In this document: in pieces, positions 55,169 to 64,000 of the stretch
Layout of the letters: each line of letters opens with the position of its first letter
Numbering within the stretch: position 1 is the first letter of the stretch
Assembly: GCA_900323505.1 (NCBI GenBank)
Contig: OOIN01000013.1
Location: forward strand, 744,001-808,000
Reading direction: 5' to 3'
Length of the DNA stretch: 64,000 nt
Source of the DNA: Ustilago trichophora
Taxonomy: Eukaryota; Basidiomycota; Ustilaginomycetes; Ustilaginales; Ustilaginaceae
Made by a program: the position numbers and the translations under genes
The notes under the pieces: generated by a model
What the model was told of the DNA's origin: nothing
Database searches by the model: none
The model's input: the letters and a program-made list of their open reading frames with translations, nothing else

Positions 55169-56109
55169 AAAAAATCAAACCTTGGGATCCCTGCTTTGCT
55201 TTCCATCTCGTTCCCCTTTCCCTTTTGCCTTTTGCAGCATACCATTGGTTCTCGCCAACCCTGCACTCCAATCCCAAATTCTTGTCGAGTCTTTGACTCT
55301 GCTCTACCATATCTCACGACTTGAAGAGCTGTGTCACACATACACATTCTTTCCACCATCCCGTCGTCATTCCAACACATCCTTACCTATTCATCATCCT
55401 CTTGCACACATCGTTTTCCCTCTCTCCCTCTCTCTCTCTTCTGTAAATAAGTCGCGTCAAAACTTGCCAAAGCTCAGCTTACATTAGCTCGACTTTTGAA
55501 ATGTTATAAACAGAATCCGAATCTGGCTCGTACGATTTCCGACTTGGTATACAGTAGTGTGGGGATGGTGGTGTTTTGACCATTTGTTTCTCACCGAGGT
55601 GTTTTTTTTAGGACTGAGCTTGTCAGACGGATATTCATGCTGTACAAGTCAAGTGAGGTCAGATTCTCAAACACAAAAAAAAGGGAAAGGAGATTCTGTC
55701 TGGAAAGTGATATTTGCCGTAGGAAGAGAAAGCGCCTACAAAGCTTTTGGTAGCTAACAAGAGATTTTGGTCTGCAAGGGTTGTGAAAAGGTAGGTGTGT
55801 GTGTGTAGTGTGACAACGAAAGATTCTCAAACAGACCGGGAAAATTTGAGAATCAACGTGACCCGACGTCCAAACGAAACATTTGAGAGGTCGAATAGGT
55901 TATCCAATCCCTCCAAGATCAGAGGTTTGGAAGCCCAAAAAAAAGAACATATGCTATGATGAAAGTGATGCCGAAGGATGTATCAAAGGTGTTTGGTGAC
56001 CGAAACGTAAAGACTTCTTTTTTTTTTCTTTATTTTCAAATCTGAACTTTGACATATGGGAGAATGTTGAAAATTCAGCTTGATGAAACAAAGAAAGAAA
56101 GAAAAGCAT
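55169..56109. other. Convergent 3' flanks of SEC61 and RPL27
   Basis: About 940 bp without a credible frame. Contains a CT-rich stretch near 55428-55440, a GT run near 55796-55805 and AT-rich pieces near 56010-56035. No RNA gene recognised. Confidence 0.45.
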
Positions 56110-57506
56110 TTAGAATCGGAGAGGAGTAAAGAACCACTTGTTCTTGCCCGAAGTGTACTTCTCCTCAAAGATGGCCTTGATCTGCTTCTTGGCATCCTCG
56201 CGTTGCGAAGGCTCCTTGAAGGTGTCCTGAGTAACGGCCCCCTTGAGACCCTCGAGCTCAAGAGCGTAACGGGTAGGCATAAGGTGGTTGTACGAGATGA
56301 TCTTGACAAAAGGCTTAACCTTGGATCGCTTGGCGATCTTCTTGGCTCCCATGCGCTTGGTCACCTTGGAAGGGTATCGCTCAATACCGGCGGCAACAAT
56401 GAAGGGGAACGAGTTCTCCTTGGATCCATCGTCGAACTGCTTGATGACGACAACCTATTTAGCAAAAGAAGCAAGAGATCGTGTTGAGAGTTCATGTCAG
56501 TAATCGTGTCGAAAGAGGCAGGCCGAGTGTTTTGAATGCAAGAAAAAAGAAGAGCGATGCAGCTTCCGAGTTCCAACGAGATAGCTGTGCATATTCCAAC
56601 CGGCTGCTTTCCTTGCAATCTCGAATTATCATGCTAAAAGAAGACTGTCCTCCTCTGCGAGCTGTGCAATGTTGGCGCGAAAGTTGGAAACGAGCGACGC
56701 GAGGAAACGAGAATCATCGACATCGGCCTGTCAAAGGGGTGGCTGAATGCTTCTCTAAAGGACAATCGCCAGTCGATGCGCTACTTTCGTTTGGAAGCAC
56801 ACATGGATGCTTGGTGATTGAGTGCGTCTTTGGTGGTGCTGTGTATTCCTGTCACATGCTGGATGTAATGTTGCGCGTTGGGTTCTCTTGAACGCCCGAT
56901 GTTTGACCAGTTGCTATCATGCAGTGTCGACATTCTTCCGACCAGTCTGATGCCGTGGACGATTGCCATTGCGCTGAGCGACTCGTTGCGTGCCAATGTT
57001 GGAATCTTTTGACTCTGCCATGCGTGCATCGATTGATAACCTCTGCCTTTGCTGCCTCGATATTGTCAATGTTGAATGCGAGCTGCGATAATGTCCTGCT
57101 GATGTCCTAGTGGATTTCCTTGCAATTCCATGCCGATGCTATGTAGACGAGACTCGGAAGCTGATGCTGGTTTTTTGGTGTTTGTAGTGTTTGGATGAAT
57201 ACTAACCTTCTTACCGGCGTGACGGCCGCTAAGGACGACGGCGACCTTTCCTGGCTGTTGAGGGTGAGAGCAATGCATAGCGTGGATCGGATTGGGTCAG
57301 CGTGACGATCTTTTTTGAAATGTGAGATGGCCCAACATCAAGCAGCATTAGGACGCCATAGACGATGGGTTTCCGGTGCAAATGGTTCAAGTGTCGGATG
57401 GATACGTGTGAATGGCGCCTCTTGTTGCTGCTCGTGTGGATGTCGGATAGGTTGTGAGGAATGGCGGGATGATGTTGAAAGCACGTACCTTGTAGATCTT
57501 GGGCAT
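56110..57506 (-). CDS. RPL27: 60S ribosomal protein eL27
   Basis: Large-subunit ribosomal protein. Exons: 57489-57506 (MPKIYK), 57207-57254 (PGKVAVVLSGRHAGKK) and 56110-56454 (VVVIKQFDDG onward), giving 136 aa, the exact usual size. Conserved blocks are ERYPSKVTKRMGAKKIAKRS, FVKIISYNHLMPTRY and EEKYTSGKNKWFFTPLRF. Intron 1 is 234 bp (donor GTACGT). Intron 2 is 752 bp (donor GTTAGT, acceptor AATAG), long for this genome segment, where other introns are about 80-280 bp. I looked for a C/D-type small nucleolar RNA in it and found no convincing box pair. It is divergent from RPS23 through a 1.2-kb shared promoter. Confidence 0.97.
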
Positions 57507-58683
57507 TGCGACGGATGGGGGATCTTGATGGAAGGGTGATGGTGACGAGAGTGCAGATGTCGAGCAAGTAGACTTGTGTCCAGACACCTCTGACGCCCAA
57601 CACTCTACGATTCCTGTACAGCACACCAGACTGCCGATCTGAGTTGAGCTTGATGCAATCCTCACACCTCTCTGAGTGACTTTGGCAAATTCGACAAAGC
57701 CCAGCCTGACCTTGGAATTCTTGCAGACAAGGCACACGCTCAAATTGTGGCTTCACGTGATGAAAAATAAAAACTCCCACGATCTCTCGATTGGCAGTCG
57801 TATCTATGCCGCGATAAATCTGGCGCCAAATTTGAACTTGGCGGAAATTTTGAGCTCGGATCCGAAATTGATCCACGATGGCGCAAATTTCAAAGAGGGC
57901 CAACCAAAGGTGGTCTGCAGTTGCGCGCACAAGATCGAGTCTGCTGAGCTGTGTAGTGTAGAGACCAGTGTGGATACCAGCGCACGTTCGCTATCACTCT
58001 CCTTTCCTCACCATCAAGACCTTCGTCCCACCCAACAAAGTAGGTATACATCATCCGACAACCAACAATCGTACGTTGAACACCGCATCATCATCAATCT
58101 GGGTCAACAACATCAGCATCACTGCAGTCCGCCACGCCTCGCCACTATCAGTCCAGCCGCGCACATATTCGTCTCTCTAGCATATCAATCTCTTGCCAAA
58201 CGCGCCAAAAAAACATCTTTTGCATCGCATCCAGCAGCTTCGTCGAAACGTACATCCAATTCTTTCGACACAGACTTGGCTCGACACACAACATCGATCG
58301 ACAGACACAGCCACCGTATCCACCGCCACCCACCAGACCAGAGTTCCAAGGTCTTTTAGAGTTCGACCCACAATCCCTCGGGCAGGCAGCATCCAACCTG
58401 CTCGTACGCACAAAGCAAACGATTTGCACGCACGATAATCATATCTGTATCCTTCACCGTCCAGATACACTATCTTCCACAACCTCGGAACCGACTCAAG
58501 AGTCCCAATTGCAGAGTCCAGAATTGCGAGCGGCAGATCGATCAGCAGCAGGCTTCGATTGTTCAACAACCCAGATTGAGCGAGCAACCGCCACTTCAGA
58601 TTCTAGAAAGCATCAGTCGTTCTTACCACCACCAACAACACCTCTTTCTGCATTCGCCCATCTCTTTTTTCAGTTTCTTCAAG
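57507..58683. promoter_or_regulatory. Bidirectional RPL27/RPS23 promoter region
   Basis: About 1.2 kb between two divergent ribosomal protein genes. Three similarly oriented copies of a GGCGNNAAATTT-like element occur at 57822-57833, 57840-57851 and 57880-57890. The right part (58000-58680) is C/T- and CA-rich like a long leader. Open frames here lack domains and are not considered genes. Confidence 0.5.
57822..57890. promoter_or_regulatory. Triple E2F-like element in ribosomal promoter
   Basis: GGCGCCAAATTT, GGCGGAAATTTT and GGCGCAAATTT within 70 bp. On the other strand each reads TTTGGCGCC, TTTCCGCC or TTTGCGCC, which resemble E2F/DP sites (TTTSSCGC). Assignment to a factor is inference only. 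Confidence 0.4.
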
Positions 58684-59394
58684 ATGGCTAAGCCTCGTGG
58701 ACTTAACACAGCCCGTAAGCAGGTCTCGACCCGCCGAGACAACCGATGGGTACGTATCTATTCCACTCTAGCACGACGCATTCGCTACCATACTCGAGGG
58801 TACCCTGCCAAAGAAATCTTCAATTCTACTTTGCTAGATACGAGTCGGCGACGCTGTTGGATCATGCTCGCCTCTGTCTGGACATCTGTTCTTTCGCTTG
58901 TCGTCAGATGTTGACCCTCGAGCATCCCATTAGCATGTGCATCTCGTCCTGACGTGTTGGCAACTCATACTGACTTTTACTTTTCTGCACTTCCATCACT
59001 TGCTCACCCAACCTTCACCACACAACAGGCCGACGCTCAGTACAAGAAGCGTGCCCTCGGCAACTTCTACAAGACCTCGCCCACCGGTGGCTCCTCCCAG
59101 GCCAAGGGTATCGTTCTCGAGAAGATCGGTGTCGAGGCCAAGCAGCCTAACTCGGCCATCCGAAAGTGTGTCCGTGTTCAGCTCATCAAGAACGGCAAAA
59201 AGGTCGCCGCCTTCGTTCCCAACGACGGTTGTCTCAACTTTGTCGACGAGAACGACGAGGTCCTCATCTCCGGTTTCGGTCGTGCCGGTAAGGCCAAGGG
59301 TGATATCCCCGGTGTTCGCTTCAAGGTCGTCAAGGTATCTGGTGTCGGATTGAGGGCATTATTCTTGTCGAAAAAGGAGAAGCCCCGTTCTTAA
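58684..59394 (+). CDS. RPS23: 40S ribosomal protein uS12 (RPS23)
   Basis: Decoding-site ribosomal protein. Exon 1 (58684-58749) encodes [20 protein letters not shown] and RW; a 279-bp intron (donor GTACGT, acceptor CAACAG) leads to exon 2 (59029-59394). Total 143 aa, as in other eukaryotes. The strongly conserved loop [20 protein letters not shown] is present, including the PNSA proline that is hydroxylated in known uS12 proteins, as are [20 protein letters not shown] and [20 protein letters not shown]. The C-terminus KKEKPRS is typical. ATG 58684 is in a good context (AAGATGGCT). Confidence 0.98.
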
Positions 59395-59859
59395 GAGGCA
59401 TGCATTCGACGATGTTGTTTGGCATCCAGAGGTATCTAGTCCTGCACACGATCACTCCCTCATGCACGCACACACACACACACACACACACACATAGTTC
59501 ACCCCGTTTCTCCTTCTCTGATCGCGATTGCTAATCGCGTTGTAGCATTTCAATCACCCCCCTAAAAAGTCTCTCCCGACAAATACATCTGGCTTTGATG
59601 AGCCTGTTCGTTCACCCTCTTTTTTTGTTGTTTAGCTGTTTGAGAGCAGGTCTGCTCGACGTTGACTGGCTGACCGTGTGCCCCTGAGCAGCGTGTGGTG
59701 GGCCCTCGCTTCTTCCATCGTTGACAACGACGCGTCGACTAATTGGCAATATGAGACCGGGTCTGGTAGTAGTAGTACTGACAACCTTGGGCTGAACTTC
59801 GTGTTGACACGCGAGTTGGACTGCTCTTCATATTGATTGCTCTTGATATTGATTGCTCT
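59395..59859. other. Convergent flank between RPS23 and oxygenase relic
   Basis: Holds the RPS23 3' region with a (CA)13 microsatellite (59469-59494) and, at its right edge, a 16-nt direct repeat (TATTGATTGCTCTTGA type, 59831-59862) that overlaps the oxygenase stop codon. No gene is seen. Confidence 0.5.
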
Positions 59860-61131
59860 TCAAGTGGGTCTCGCCCTCTTCTTCCGCCCAGAGGGCTCTT
59901 CAGCGACAGTATTCTCTTCCCCAGTTTGTTTCCGTTTCTTCGCTTCAAGTTGCTTGCTGTCGCCGGCCTCTGTCGTAGCGGGACAAGCATGCTTCCTCTG
60001 AAATGTCAGATGGGCCTTTTCGTCTTTGATGATCTGTCGCAGTCGCCGATGTAACTCGACGTCGCGATACTTGCCCGGCCGCATCTGCTTGTGTACCCGC
60101 ACCTGGAAAAAAAAAAAAACAACTGACAGCCCAACGATCTTTGACCGAGCCCTCGTATCCAGGATGAGGCGCTGTGAAATGCTTCACTTTCATGCTGTTG
60201 AAAAAGGCAACTTGGGCAGGATGCAAATCCACCACCGCATTGTACTCGGGCAGATCAAGACGTGCATAGCCAAAGTTGAGCAAGACAGTCGGCGATGCAT
60301 CGTCCTTGTCAAAGTGCAGATTGGCGCTGAATCCTACAAACGGCGAACAGGTGCTGTAGAGCGGATGACAGAGGTCTTCGGCAACCGGAAGCTCACCTGT
60401 CAACCAATCAAAGTGGTTGGCTCGTTTGTCGAGACTCTCCCTGAACGCTGGTTCCAGGATGTATTGCTTGCCATTCGTACCTCGGCTTCTTGCTGCGATG
60501 GTGTTGGTGTTGCTCTCTTCTTCGCTTTCATCGTTGTCCTCGTGATCGGAATCTTCTTCTTCGCAGGAATCTTGCCCGCCTTGCATCCACAAGCGGCTGG
60601 ACAAACTTGTCCACATAAGACCGAAGCCATACCATGAAGCGAAGCACCCTGATCATTGGCTCCGAGTCTTTCTTCGTGTTTTTCTTGCTGGGTATCTCTT
60701 GTCACAACAACCATAGGTTGGCCTTGAGGATACCAGACTCCGAGATGGTAATGGCCGTTCTGAGCTGCATTAGGTGTCGATCCTCCTGCTGCCTCTCTAG
60801 CAGCATCTGTGGCCCGGTCTGTAGAAGTTTTGTCAAGCTTGCACAGCTCTCGAACCTTGTCAAATCGCTGCCTGCCTTCCTTGATGTCCCTCAGCATCTT
60901 GTAATGGTCATGTCGTCGACGTGGCCCCAGTCGCTGCAAGATAGGCTCTCCATCGTCACCATACAGAGTAAGATCGCGTTCGGATCACCAGCGCATGCAG
61001 ATCATCTGGAACCGCTTCTGGTCCGCCATACAGAATCGGCTTTGCCTGTCCAACCTGTTGAGCTCTTCGAACGTGACCATTGCACTTGATGCTGAGAGAT
61101 CGTTGCTTGCGCTGCCCAAGCTTTGAGACAT
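59860..61131 (-). pseudogene. TET/JBP-like 2OG-Fe(II) oxygenase gene, interrupted
   Basis: A coding stretch on the minus strand from ATG 61131. After 48 codons there is an in-frame TGA (60985-60987), beyond which the same frame stays open to 60400 (SERDLTLYGDDGEPILQRLG, NGHYHLGVWYPQGQPMVVVT). The next block requires a frame change near 60600-60650 and holds an acidic linker, HFDWLTGELPVAEDLCHPLY and the catalytic-looking core: HxD in ANLHFDKDDASP, then LLNFGYARLDLPEYNAVVDL, a distal His in KVKHFTAPHP and an Arg in KDRWAVSCFF. These have the order and spacing of a double-stranded beta-helix 2OG-Fe(II) oxygenase, most like the TET/JBP group known beside some basidiomycete transposons. A T13 run then interrupts the frame before a basic tail (RKHACPATTEAG, KKRKQTGEE) and TGA at 59860. 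It could be a decayed gene or one with sequence errors; the nonsense codon is not explained by homopolymer error. The specific family name is inference. Confidence 0.55.
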
Positions 61132-61495
61132 GCACTCTGTTCGGATTGTGATATGTGGATGGTGAAGAGGAGAAAGGGATCCGAAGAGGGTGGAGCAATA
61201 TGCCGGGCACCTTGACTGAGCCTTTGACGGGGAGCCTCTTTTTTTCCCTGCCCCCCCTCTGAAGATCAGCCTGTGGCGGGAATATGCAAAAAGTGTTGCT
61301 CTCCCTCTGAAGACTCCAACATCATCGGATTACTCAGGTGTCCCGGCTGCCAACCGTCACTTAGTCATGGACATTGGTAATTCTTAATGTGTTTGTGCTC
61401 TGTGTGCTCTAGATACAGGTGTATGCTGCATGTGTCGAGTGCTGTCTTCTGTTCCTCGACGTCAATCCCATCTACCCCTGTCGTTGAAATTGATA
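61132..61495. promoter_or_regulatory. Divergent promoter of the oxygenase/unknown pair
   Basis: About 365 bp between the two start codons. Contains two direct copies of CCCTCTGAAGA (near 61254 and 61303). No gene is seen. Confidence 0.4.
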
Positions 61496-62292
61496 ATGCC
61501 TGCTGAGAAGCACAATATCGCCTCTTCGTCAAGCGCTGGACCCTCTTCCACTCGCCGGCGGCTCAGCAAGGGCAAGCAGCGAGCCATGGAATCAGACCAA
61601 GACTCTTACAGAGAAGAGTCGGTGCAAGAGACATCTGATGGTGAGTACTTTTTTTTCTTCATTATACATCTCGAAGAATCTACATAGCTCAAATGACTGA
61701 CGATGCTCTTCATTCTCAACTCAAGATTTGAGCCTAGTGCCCCCCTCAACACCGGCTCTGCAGGCTAGACCAGGAGCCAAGAAAAAAAGGCCCGAAGCGT
61801 TCAGGCCAGGTGGCGGCCGAGCACGTCACGGTGCGCGAGACGGTGGATCGTACGCTGCCGTCTTTGACGCACCAGACGTCGACTTTGCTCAACTGGACGA
61901 TCCTCGAACAAATTCGGGTGCTCAACCAGTCGCTAGCAGAGTCGGCGAGCCTGCAGCGTCTCCAGACGCTAGTGAGCATCCACAATCTCGGCAGATCTTC
62001 GCCAGCCGATGCTTTGGCTTTTCTCGATGCGCTGGAAGGAATCCCACGAGCTCAAGCTCCGAGCTCTGTGCTCGGCCCAGACGCCGATGCTGCCTGAACC
62101 CGCCTCTCTTGGCCGAACCGCTACCTGCAGCAGGCGGCGAGCAACCTCTCGTTCGCACACCACAGTTTCCCGCCCTCGTCTACAAGCGTCGTGACGCGGG
62201 CCGTCGACAAGATCGAGCAAGAGGTGCTCGAAACGATGACCGACGCTGCCAACCAGAGGCCAAGCCCGGGCCCATCCAGCCGTCGTCCCTAG
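61496..62292 (+). pseudogene. Unknown gene divergent from the oxygenase, interrupted
   Basis: ATG 61496 opens a Ser-rich, basic N-terminus (MPAEKHNIASSSSAGPSSTR, then SKGKQRAMESD). An 85-bp intron (61641-61725, donor GTGAGT) joins to DLSLVPPSTPALQARPGAKK. A one-base loss near 61808-61812 is needed to enter the helical main part (EHVTVRETVDRTLPSLTHQT, ILEQIRVLNQSLAESASLQR, ADALAFLDALEGIPRA). This frame hits TGA at 62095-62097, yet continues open in the same frame with coding-like sequence (WPNRYLQQAASNLSFAHHSF, TRAVDKIEQEVLETMTDAAN) to TAG 62290. No domain is recognised. Composition suggests a helical, non-membrane protein of about 220 aa if read through. Its pairing with the oxygenase and the shared pattern of damage suggest a common history. 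Confidence 0.5.
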
Positions 62293-62453
62293 TCTTTCCT
62301 TTGTAGCTACATTTCACCTCGTCGCTCGCAATGGTATTCTGATTCTCTCTCACACCCGGCGCCATCATCGGCCGGTGAAGCATTCGAGACAAACGATTTT
62401 GAAAATGATCCAAGGATATCGAATGTTTTGGATTGGCTTGGATTCGGCTGTTG

Positions 62454-63410
62454 CTACAAGAAGTATTCGACCGCTTCGTGCTTGCCATTGGCTGTTGGGC
62501 CGCCATTGAGATTGTGCTGATTGGGACCGTCCCTCTCGTTCTCTGGTGCGGCCTCGAAGGTATTGAAATGCTTGCTTCCGTCTGGAAAGACTTCTAGGAT
62601 GGAAGCCATGTTGCCACACCTGTAGCAATAATTGGGAGCGCTCCAGACTGTTGATAACCTGTCGTCGTAGAGGACGCTGAAACCTTCCATACAGAGTTGA
62701 TGCGCGCGGAGAATGTGATTCATGTTGTTGCGATGCAAGAAGTGCTTGACGACGCTGGCGCCAAAGGTGTAGCCTGCTCCACGGGGTGATATCGCGAACT
62801 CTTCCTTGTCAGGATCGGGATCGGACCATACCAGGTCAGCCATGGGCCCTTCGTGTGGGATCTCGCGGAACCGGTCGATGATCTTTACCTGGTCAATGTA
62901 GTGTACTGATGGCGAGAGACCGCCGTGAACACAGAAGATCTGATCGTCGATGACTACGGAGAGCGTCAAAAAGTCAAACATGTCTGTAAAGTAGGTCCAG
63001 ACGTTGGCCGAGCCGTACTTGCGCTGACACTCTGTATAGAAACCATAAGTCTGTGTGACGGCTCTGGACTCGTGATTGCCGCGAATGAGCTGTACTCGAT
63101 CTGGATAGCGCAACTTGAGGCAGGTGAGCAAGGAGATGGTCTCTACGGAGAAGAGGCCACGATCGACGTAGTCGCCCAAGAAGAGGTAGTTGGTATGGGG
63201 AGCGTAGCCGCCGATACGAAAGATCTCTATCAAGTCGTAGAACTGGCCGTGGATATCACCGACGACAGTGACGGGGGCAGAGATGTGGACGACGTTGGAC
63301 TCGCGCATGAGGATCTCTTTTGTCTTTTCGCAGATCTCTTTGAGGAGGGCCTCTCCGAGGAGTTGCTTTTTGAGGAGCGTGGCGATGCACGCATCTAGGT
63401 CGAAGGCCAT
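62454..63410 (-). CDS. PPG1: PPG1-type serine/threonine protein phosphatase
   Basis: Catalytic subunit of a PP2A-like phosphatase. 318-aa frame from ATG 63410 with no intron. All metal-binding and catalytic signatures are present: [23 protein letters not shown], and HGGLSP. Segments such as [57 protein letters not shown], and [15 protein letters not shown] with [14 protein letters not shown] point to PPG1 (rather than PP2A, PP4 or PP6), a relative that in yeast acts with the Far complex. A lineage-specific insert ([11 protein letters not shown]) precedes the conserved C-terminal YFL, whose leucine is the usual carboxymethylation site. The stop is 161 bp from that of the preceding plus-strand gene. 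Confidence 0.9.
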   Translation of the reverse strand: MAFDLDACIATLLKKQLLGEALLKEICEKTKEILMRESNVVHISAPVTVVGDIHGQFYDLIEIFRIGGYAPHTNYLFLGDYVDRGLFSVETISLLTCLKLRYPDRVQLIRGNHESRAVTQTYGFYTECQRKYGSANVWTYFTDMFDFLTLSVVIDDQIFCVHGGLSPSVHYIDQVKIIDRFREIPHEGPMADLVWSDPDPDKEEFAISPRGAGYTFGASVVKHFLHRNNMNHILRAHQLCMEGFSVLYDDRLSTVWSAPNYCYRCGNMASILEVFPDGSKHFNTFEAAPENERDGPNQHNLNGGPTANGKHEAVEYFL

Positions 63411-64000
63411 GATAGTGGCTCAAGAGTGGCGGCCGGGCACACTAGTGGGTGTGCCAGGCGAGGAACGAGCCTCAGGTGTGTAGAGAGAGCCGAAAGAGGT
63501 GCGGAAGGTAGGTGCGGGTGGCGCTGCGAGTGATGCTGAGGGGAGTACTGCCCAGTGAGTATAGCCTGATCGCGGACCTGTGAGAGCACGGTATGGCTAG
63601 ATCTACAGAGAAAGCTGTGCGGAAGAAGCTGGTTTCGACAGAGAAGCTATGTGACAATCGAAGTTTCTGTTGGATCCTCGCCTACCGAGATTGGGAGATG
63701 ATGAAGCTGAATTCTCGTGCTAGAGCCGAAGGTTGAAGGTCTGTGTCGGAGTTGCTCGGAGAGAAGTGCGTGTTTCAAGCTGAAAACTGTGCAGTTGGGT
63801 ATGGATGATAGGTATTCCGATGATTACAGAGTTGTTTGACTGCACACAGAAAGTAAGATCAGAAAGCTGGGCGAATCTTGTATGAGATGCTGAGTTGGGA
63901 GACCTTGTCGAGTCGGTAGGAGCTGTGTTGGAATGCTGCAAAGGCGTGGTGGAACCGGATAGTTGAGCGTATGAAGCGAGATCAGGGTGAAGATTATAAG
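63411..64000. promoter_or_regulatory. PPG1 upstream region
   Basis: Non-coding to the window edge. Short frames lack domains. Nothing specific is recognised; any further gene lies beyond the window. Confidence 0.4.

Noticed and set aside
56455..57206. C/D snoRNA in RPL27 intron 2
   Set aside because: No RTGATGA/CTGA pair with a terminal stem could be found on the transcribed strand by eye.

Overview
This window reads as nuclear DNA of a basidiomycete fungus, most likely a smut of the Ustilaginales (Ustilago/Sporisorium/Pseudozyma type). The grounds are compact genes with few introns, short introns with GTAAGT-type donors, glutamine-rich low-complexity proteins, and a full set of fungal housekeeping proteins. 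The genus is inferred from overall character; no search was run.

Layout. 0.5-3.6 kb: AP180/YAP1801-type clathrin adaptor (-). 4.5-6.7 kb: GCN5 histone acetyltransferase (-). 7.3-7.9 kb: orphan membrane-anchored ORF (+). 8.4-10.2 kb: ER DnaJ/TPR co-chaperone (+). 10.4-14.7 kb: SMG6/EST1-type PIN nuclease (-). 15.3-18.1 kb: trifunctional folate enzyme FOL1 (+). 18.4-18.9 kb: small two-exon unknown gene (-). 19.5-31.6 kb: seven genes that are all interrupted by one-base frame changes: an unnamed membrane protein, BMT5-like rRNA methyltransferase, SERINC/TMS1, TM9/EMP70, TRAPP subunit TRS23, mevalonate diphosphate decarboxylase and BRX1. 31.6-40.2 kb: a gene-free stretch of about 8.6 kb upstream of an HSF-type transcription factor (40.2-42.4 kb). 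43-53 kb: mostly transcription and chromatin genes: TFIIA large subunit TOA1, a PWWP protein, a mitochondrial Mmc1/dynamin-like protein (two frame breaks), BRE1 and RPB10. 53.5-59.4 kb: SEC61 alpha and the divergent ribosomal protein pair RPL27/RPS23. 59.9-62.3 kb: a decayed-looking divergent pair, one arm a TET/JBP-like 2-oxoglutarate Fe(II) oxygenase and the other of unknown function. 62.5-63.4 kb: PPG1-type protein phosphatase (-).

How the genes relate. There are no operons; neighbours are arranged divergently or convergently with short shared promoters or tails. By function they fall into chromatin/transcription (GCN5, HSF, TOA1, PWWP, BRE1, RPB10), RNA and ribosome biogenesis (SMG6, BMT5, BRX1, RPL27, RPS23), secretory and membrane traffic (AP180, DnaJ/TPR, SERINC, TM9, TRS23, SEC61), and metabolism (FOL1, MVD1).

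Points for a second look: the cluster of frame-broken but normally essential genes (most likely a local sequence-quality problem), the divergent oxygenase pair with an in-frame TGA in each arm, the long regulatory-looking desert before the HSF gene, a recurrent palindromic element built on TACTGTAC seen in intergenic DNA, and an E2F-like triple element between RPL27 and RPS23. Several start codons and short first exons were placed by hand from splice consensus and protein family fit; these are inferences.
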